Made by a program: the position numbers and the translations under genes. From Nostoc sp. MG11 (GTDB lineage: Bacteria > Cyanobacteriota > Cyanobacteriia > Cyanobacteriales > Nostocaceae): a DNA stretch of 64,000 nt. Shown here piece by piece: positions 62,231 through 64,000 of the stretch. The notes under the pieces are model-generated. The model did not search any database, had not been told where the DNA came from, and saw nothing but the letters and a program-made list of their open reading frames with translations. Each line of letters starts with the position of its first letter. Position 1 is the stretch's first letter. Location: positions 52,646 to 116,645 of the forward strand of contig NZ_JACXXN010000018.1 of NCBI RefSeq assembly GCF_014904695.1, written 5' to 3'.

Positions 62231-62407
62231 GATAACAATTACCTAGATTAGCTAATTACAAATAGTAAACCAACTATTTTTTTGTTAAAAATCAAATTCA
62301 AAAGTTATTTATTCAAGCTATCACAATCTATAATAAATAACTTTTTTAGCATTAACCTCTATCCAGGGAATAATTTAAAATCTACAAGAATAGTTAATAA
62401 TAAAAAT

Positions 62408-62449
62408 ATAGGTATTTAACACCTATTTACGTAAGTGAGGTCATCGATT
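62408..62449 (+). promoter_or_regulatory. 5' hairpin and ribosome binding site of precursor 1
   Basis: ATAGGT (62408-62413) and ACCTAT (62421-62426) form an inverted repeat, then TACGTAAGTGAGG and exactly nine nt to ATG. The same order occurs before precursor 2. It may be an operator or an mRNA hairpin controlling both peptides. Confidence 0.7.
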
Positions 62450-62641
62450 ATGTCTATTAAATTCATTCAATCAGAGCTACTTTTAGAGCTATCTAAAGAG
62501 CAACAACAGCTTCTATCGGGCGGACGAGGAGCATATTTTGCAACGGTGTCAAGTCCTGATATTATCGTTCGTGGTCAACTTAGGACTAAAGAGGGCGTGA
62601 GTTTCCCTGTTGATATTGTCGGCTTTAGGCGTGATTCATAG
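62450..62641 (+). CDS. Double-glycine leader peptide precursor 1
   Basis: A 63-residue precursor. The leader ends in ELLLELSKEQQQLLSGG, the classical PCAT recognition pattern (ELxxLSxEQxxLLSGG type), with the cut expected after the Gly-Gly at residues 24-25. The 38-residue core starts RGAYFATVSSPD, has no Cys, and is mixed hydrophobic with basic residues (VRGQLRTKEG, GFRRDS). It follows the C39 exporter by 423 nt and has its own terminator at 62678. No tailoring enzyme is adjacent, so an unmodified bacteriocin-like or signalling peptide is the simplest reading. Confidence 0.85.
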   Translation: MSIKFIQSELLLELSKEQQQLLSGGRGAYFATVSSPDIIVRGQLRTKEGVSFPVDIVGFRRDS

Positions 62642-62677
62642 TTGATTAGCAAACTTGTATAAATTGCAAGACTTTAT

Positions 62678-62712
62678 AAACCCGTTTTCTTTAAATGAAG
62701 CGGGTTTTTTAG
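62678..62712 (+). terminator. Terminator of precursor 1
   Basis: AAACCCG (62678-62684) and CGGGTTT (62701-62707) with a T-run. The stem sequence is the same as in the terminator of precursor 2, showing that the whole cassette was duplicated. Confidence 0.8.
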
Positions 62713-63008
62713 TTTTTAACTTACTATTAATATTGTTATTTACGTAACTAACGGAAAACATATTGTATAACACATCATGATACCTGTAATACTGTTAATA
62801 GACAAACAAATGGGAAGCGATCGCTAGCAAATAAGTCAAAAAATAAACTTATTTCAATGAAAGTTTAAAATTTTTGATTGTGGATAAAGAATATATTACA
62901 TTCTACTTAAGAAAGTATTTTATATAAGTCTAAAGCTAGAGTTTAAGCTTACTAATTTATAACTTTGGGCTAATTTAATCATTAGAAATTATTTCTATAA
63001 CTAAAGTA

Positions 63009-63050
63009 TAGGTATTACATACCTAATGTACGTAAGTGAGGCAATTGATT
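63009..63050 (+). promoter_or_regulatory. 5' hairpin and ribosome binding site of precursor 2
   Basis: TAGGTAT (63009-63015) and ATACCTA (63019-63025) form a perfect inverted repeat, followed by TACGTAAGTGAGG and nine nt to ATG. The downstream block matches precursor 1 base for base through GTGAGG. Confidence 0.72.
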
Positions 63051-63266
63051 ATGTCTATGTCATCTCAAATTATCACTTCTGATTTACTTATGGATTTATC
63101 CACAGAAGAACAGCAGTTTCTATCTGGTGGATTCTCCAAAGACGACGGCGACGACGGCGACGACGACGATAAATGCAAGAAAGACAAGAGTCCTTCCAAA
63201 ATCTTCATTGTCAAAGTCTACAAAAAACCTTCATGTTGCAAACCAAAATCTTGCTGCTCTCATTAA
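63051..63266 (+). CDS. Double-glycine leader peptide precursor 2 (Asp- and Cys-rich core)
   Basis: A 71-residue precursor with a leader ending DLLMDLSTEEQQFLSGG. The 44-residue core is unlike that of precursor 1: first an acidic run (KDDGDDGDDDDK), then a basic middle (CKKDKSPSKIFIVKVYKK) and a C-terminal SCCKPKSCCSH with two Cys pairs, so it could bind metal or form disulfides. A second in-frame ATG (63057) is possible. The leader and flanks match precursor 1, while the core does not, which is the pattern of cassette shuffling. Confidence 0.85.
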   Translation: MSMSSQIITSDLLMDLSTEEQQFLSGGFSKDDGDDGDDDDKCKKDKSPSKIFIVKVYKKPSCCKPKSCCSH

Positions 63267-63456
63267 GTTGATGCAGTAGTTCTATAGTTTAAACTTTGTA
63301 ATTCGTGAGTGAAGCAAAAGACTTATATAACTTCGTCACGAGCAATGAGGTTTCAGTCAAGATGGTAGCTGAAATGTAGCATTTATTAAAGTATTTTCCT
63401 AGATAAAAATGCTACCTATAGCAATCTACTGAATTTGTAGAAATTGCCAGCTTTCT

Positions 63457-63487
63457 AAACCCGTTTCCTCAAGGAAACGGGTTTTTT
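63457..63487 (+). terminator. Strong terminator of precursor 2
   Basis: AAACCCGTTTCC (63457-63468) and GGAAACGGGTTT (63473-63484) form a perfect 12-bp stem with a TCAA loop, followed by a T-run. Confidence 0.9.
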
Positions 63488-63836
63488 AGCATTTATATAC
63501 TATTGAGTATTGTTATGTGGATACAACTATCAAGAAATACCTTATGTCAAAATTTATCAGCTAACTTAACACAAATAGCGGGACTTAGACGAAAATTAAG
63601 CTCAAATATAACCCTAATTGGCTTTATAAGCAGCAAACATGTCATAATGATGGGTTAAGCATGTGTGCAAAGTATACGCTACGCGAACGAAAAATCGACA
63701 AGACATAGCTGTTCTAAAGGCTTCCACAGCCTCGACAAAAGTGTTCAAAGAATCCTAACTCGAATACTTTGGCTTCTGTGGGACTGGGGTTGCAGTGGCG
63801 TGGGGGCGAAAATCTTAGCAACTAAACACAGAGAAC
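63488..63836. other. Intergenic region, nothing recognised
   Basis: Sequence after the terminator remains similar to that after precursor 1 for about 40 nt (TACTATT and TATTGTTAT blocks), marking the end of the duplicated cassette. An ACGCTACGCGAA repeat core lies near 63676-63690. No further peptide cassette was found. Confidence 0.5.
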
Positions 63837-64000
63837 TTAGTATAATTCACAACGCTTAGGGGCACTGCTCTCGAATAAAGAGCAAGTTAGGTTAGCAAAA
63901 GGCGAATCCAAGCTGCTGTTATGGATAAAGCGATCGCGTCCTGCTGCTTTTGCTTGATACAATGCTCTATCTGCCGTGGCAATTATTTGTTGGAAGTCAG
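63837..64000 (-). CDS. GGDEF diguanylate cyclase, C-terminal fragment
   Basis: The minus strand enters the window inside a coding region and reads DFQQIIATADRALYQAKAAG then RDRF, the conserved end of GGDEF domains, followed by a 26-residue tail and TAA at 63837-63839. Only 54 codons are inside the window. GGDEF enzymes make cyclic di-GMP; the active-site motif itself lies outside, so activity cannot be judged. The gene is convergent with the peptide cassettes. Confidence 0.85.
   Translation of the reverse strand, partial: DFQQIIATADRALYQAKAAGRDRFIHNSSLDSPFANLTCSLFESSAPKRCELY

Noticed and set aside
63665..63859. 64-codon plus-strand frame near the end of the window
   Set aside because: It includes a dispersed ACGCTACGCGAA repeat core and overlaps the GGDEF gene on the other strand.

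Overview
The window reads as chromosome of a filamentous, heterocyst-forming cyanobacterium of the Nostoc/Anabaena type. Evidence: very frequent HIP1 octamers (GCGATCGC), phycobilin synthesis (pcyA), a cyanobacterial PsbP (CyanoP), a DevBCA-type exporter, an HpsJ-like hormogonium polysaccharide protein, a GlcEF-type glycolate oxidase, and many short palindromic and heptameric repeats between genes. No rRNA, tRNA, CRISPR array, prophage or complete insertion sequence was recognised.

Layout. 0-4.4 kb: an hps-like polysaccharide/pilus cluster (two GT2 glycosyltransferases, a GspH-type pseudopilin, a TIGR04282-type glycosyltransferase, HpsJ). 4.9-8.4 kb: DUF502 membrane protein, nusB, ftsY. 9.6-13.6 kb: a PP2C/SpoIIE phosphatase, a eukaryote-type EndoU (XendoU) RNase fused to a lamin-tail domain, and a hypothetical. 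13.9-16.4 kb: psbP, maf, a small protein and pcyA, followed by a transposase remnant. 17.2-20.9 kb: devB-devC-devA. 21-34.4 kb: housekeeping genes (rpmB, htpG, a GT4 glycosyltransferase, clpB, gloA, eno, argC, ribBA, a wall amidase). 34.9-37.7 kb: a Roco GTPase with eight nearly identical leucine-rich repeats. 38.6-48.5 kb: metH, glcE-glcF, a truncated receiver/kinase fusion, NDH-2 and ilvC. 48.6-56.4 kb: accessory genes including a secreted bacterial-type EndoU RNase, an mscS pseudogene ended by a MITE-like element, tandem tspO genes, a VanX-like dipeptidase, yidD and a phytol/polyprenol-kinase-like gene.

56.8-63.5 kb is the most interesting part. It holds an HlyD-type adaptor and a C39-peptidase ABC exporter (PCAT), followed by two small genes whose products carry textbook double-glycine leaders but unrelated cores. 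Each small gene sits in a duplicated cassette with a 5' inverted repeat, an identical Shine-Dalgarno block 9 nt before the ATG, a conserved leader, a variable core and a strong terminator. A third, frameshifted copy of the start of such a cassette lies 1.2 kb upstream of the exporter genes. No modifying enzyme is visible. The simplest reading is a self-contained bacteriocin-like peptide maturation and export locus whose cores diversify by cassette duplication. The last 164 bases hold the C-terminal end of a GGDEF protein on the minus strand.

Interspersed repeats are abundant: four elements with AGGACTTACGCA-type terminal inverted repeats (one with another repeat nested inside), three copies of a roughly 73-bp AACCCAACC element, two arrays with a 21-nt period, and several TTGACCC heptamer tracts. 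All functional calls are by reading motifs; no database search was run.
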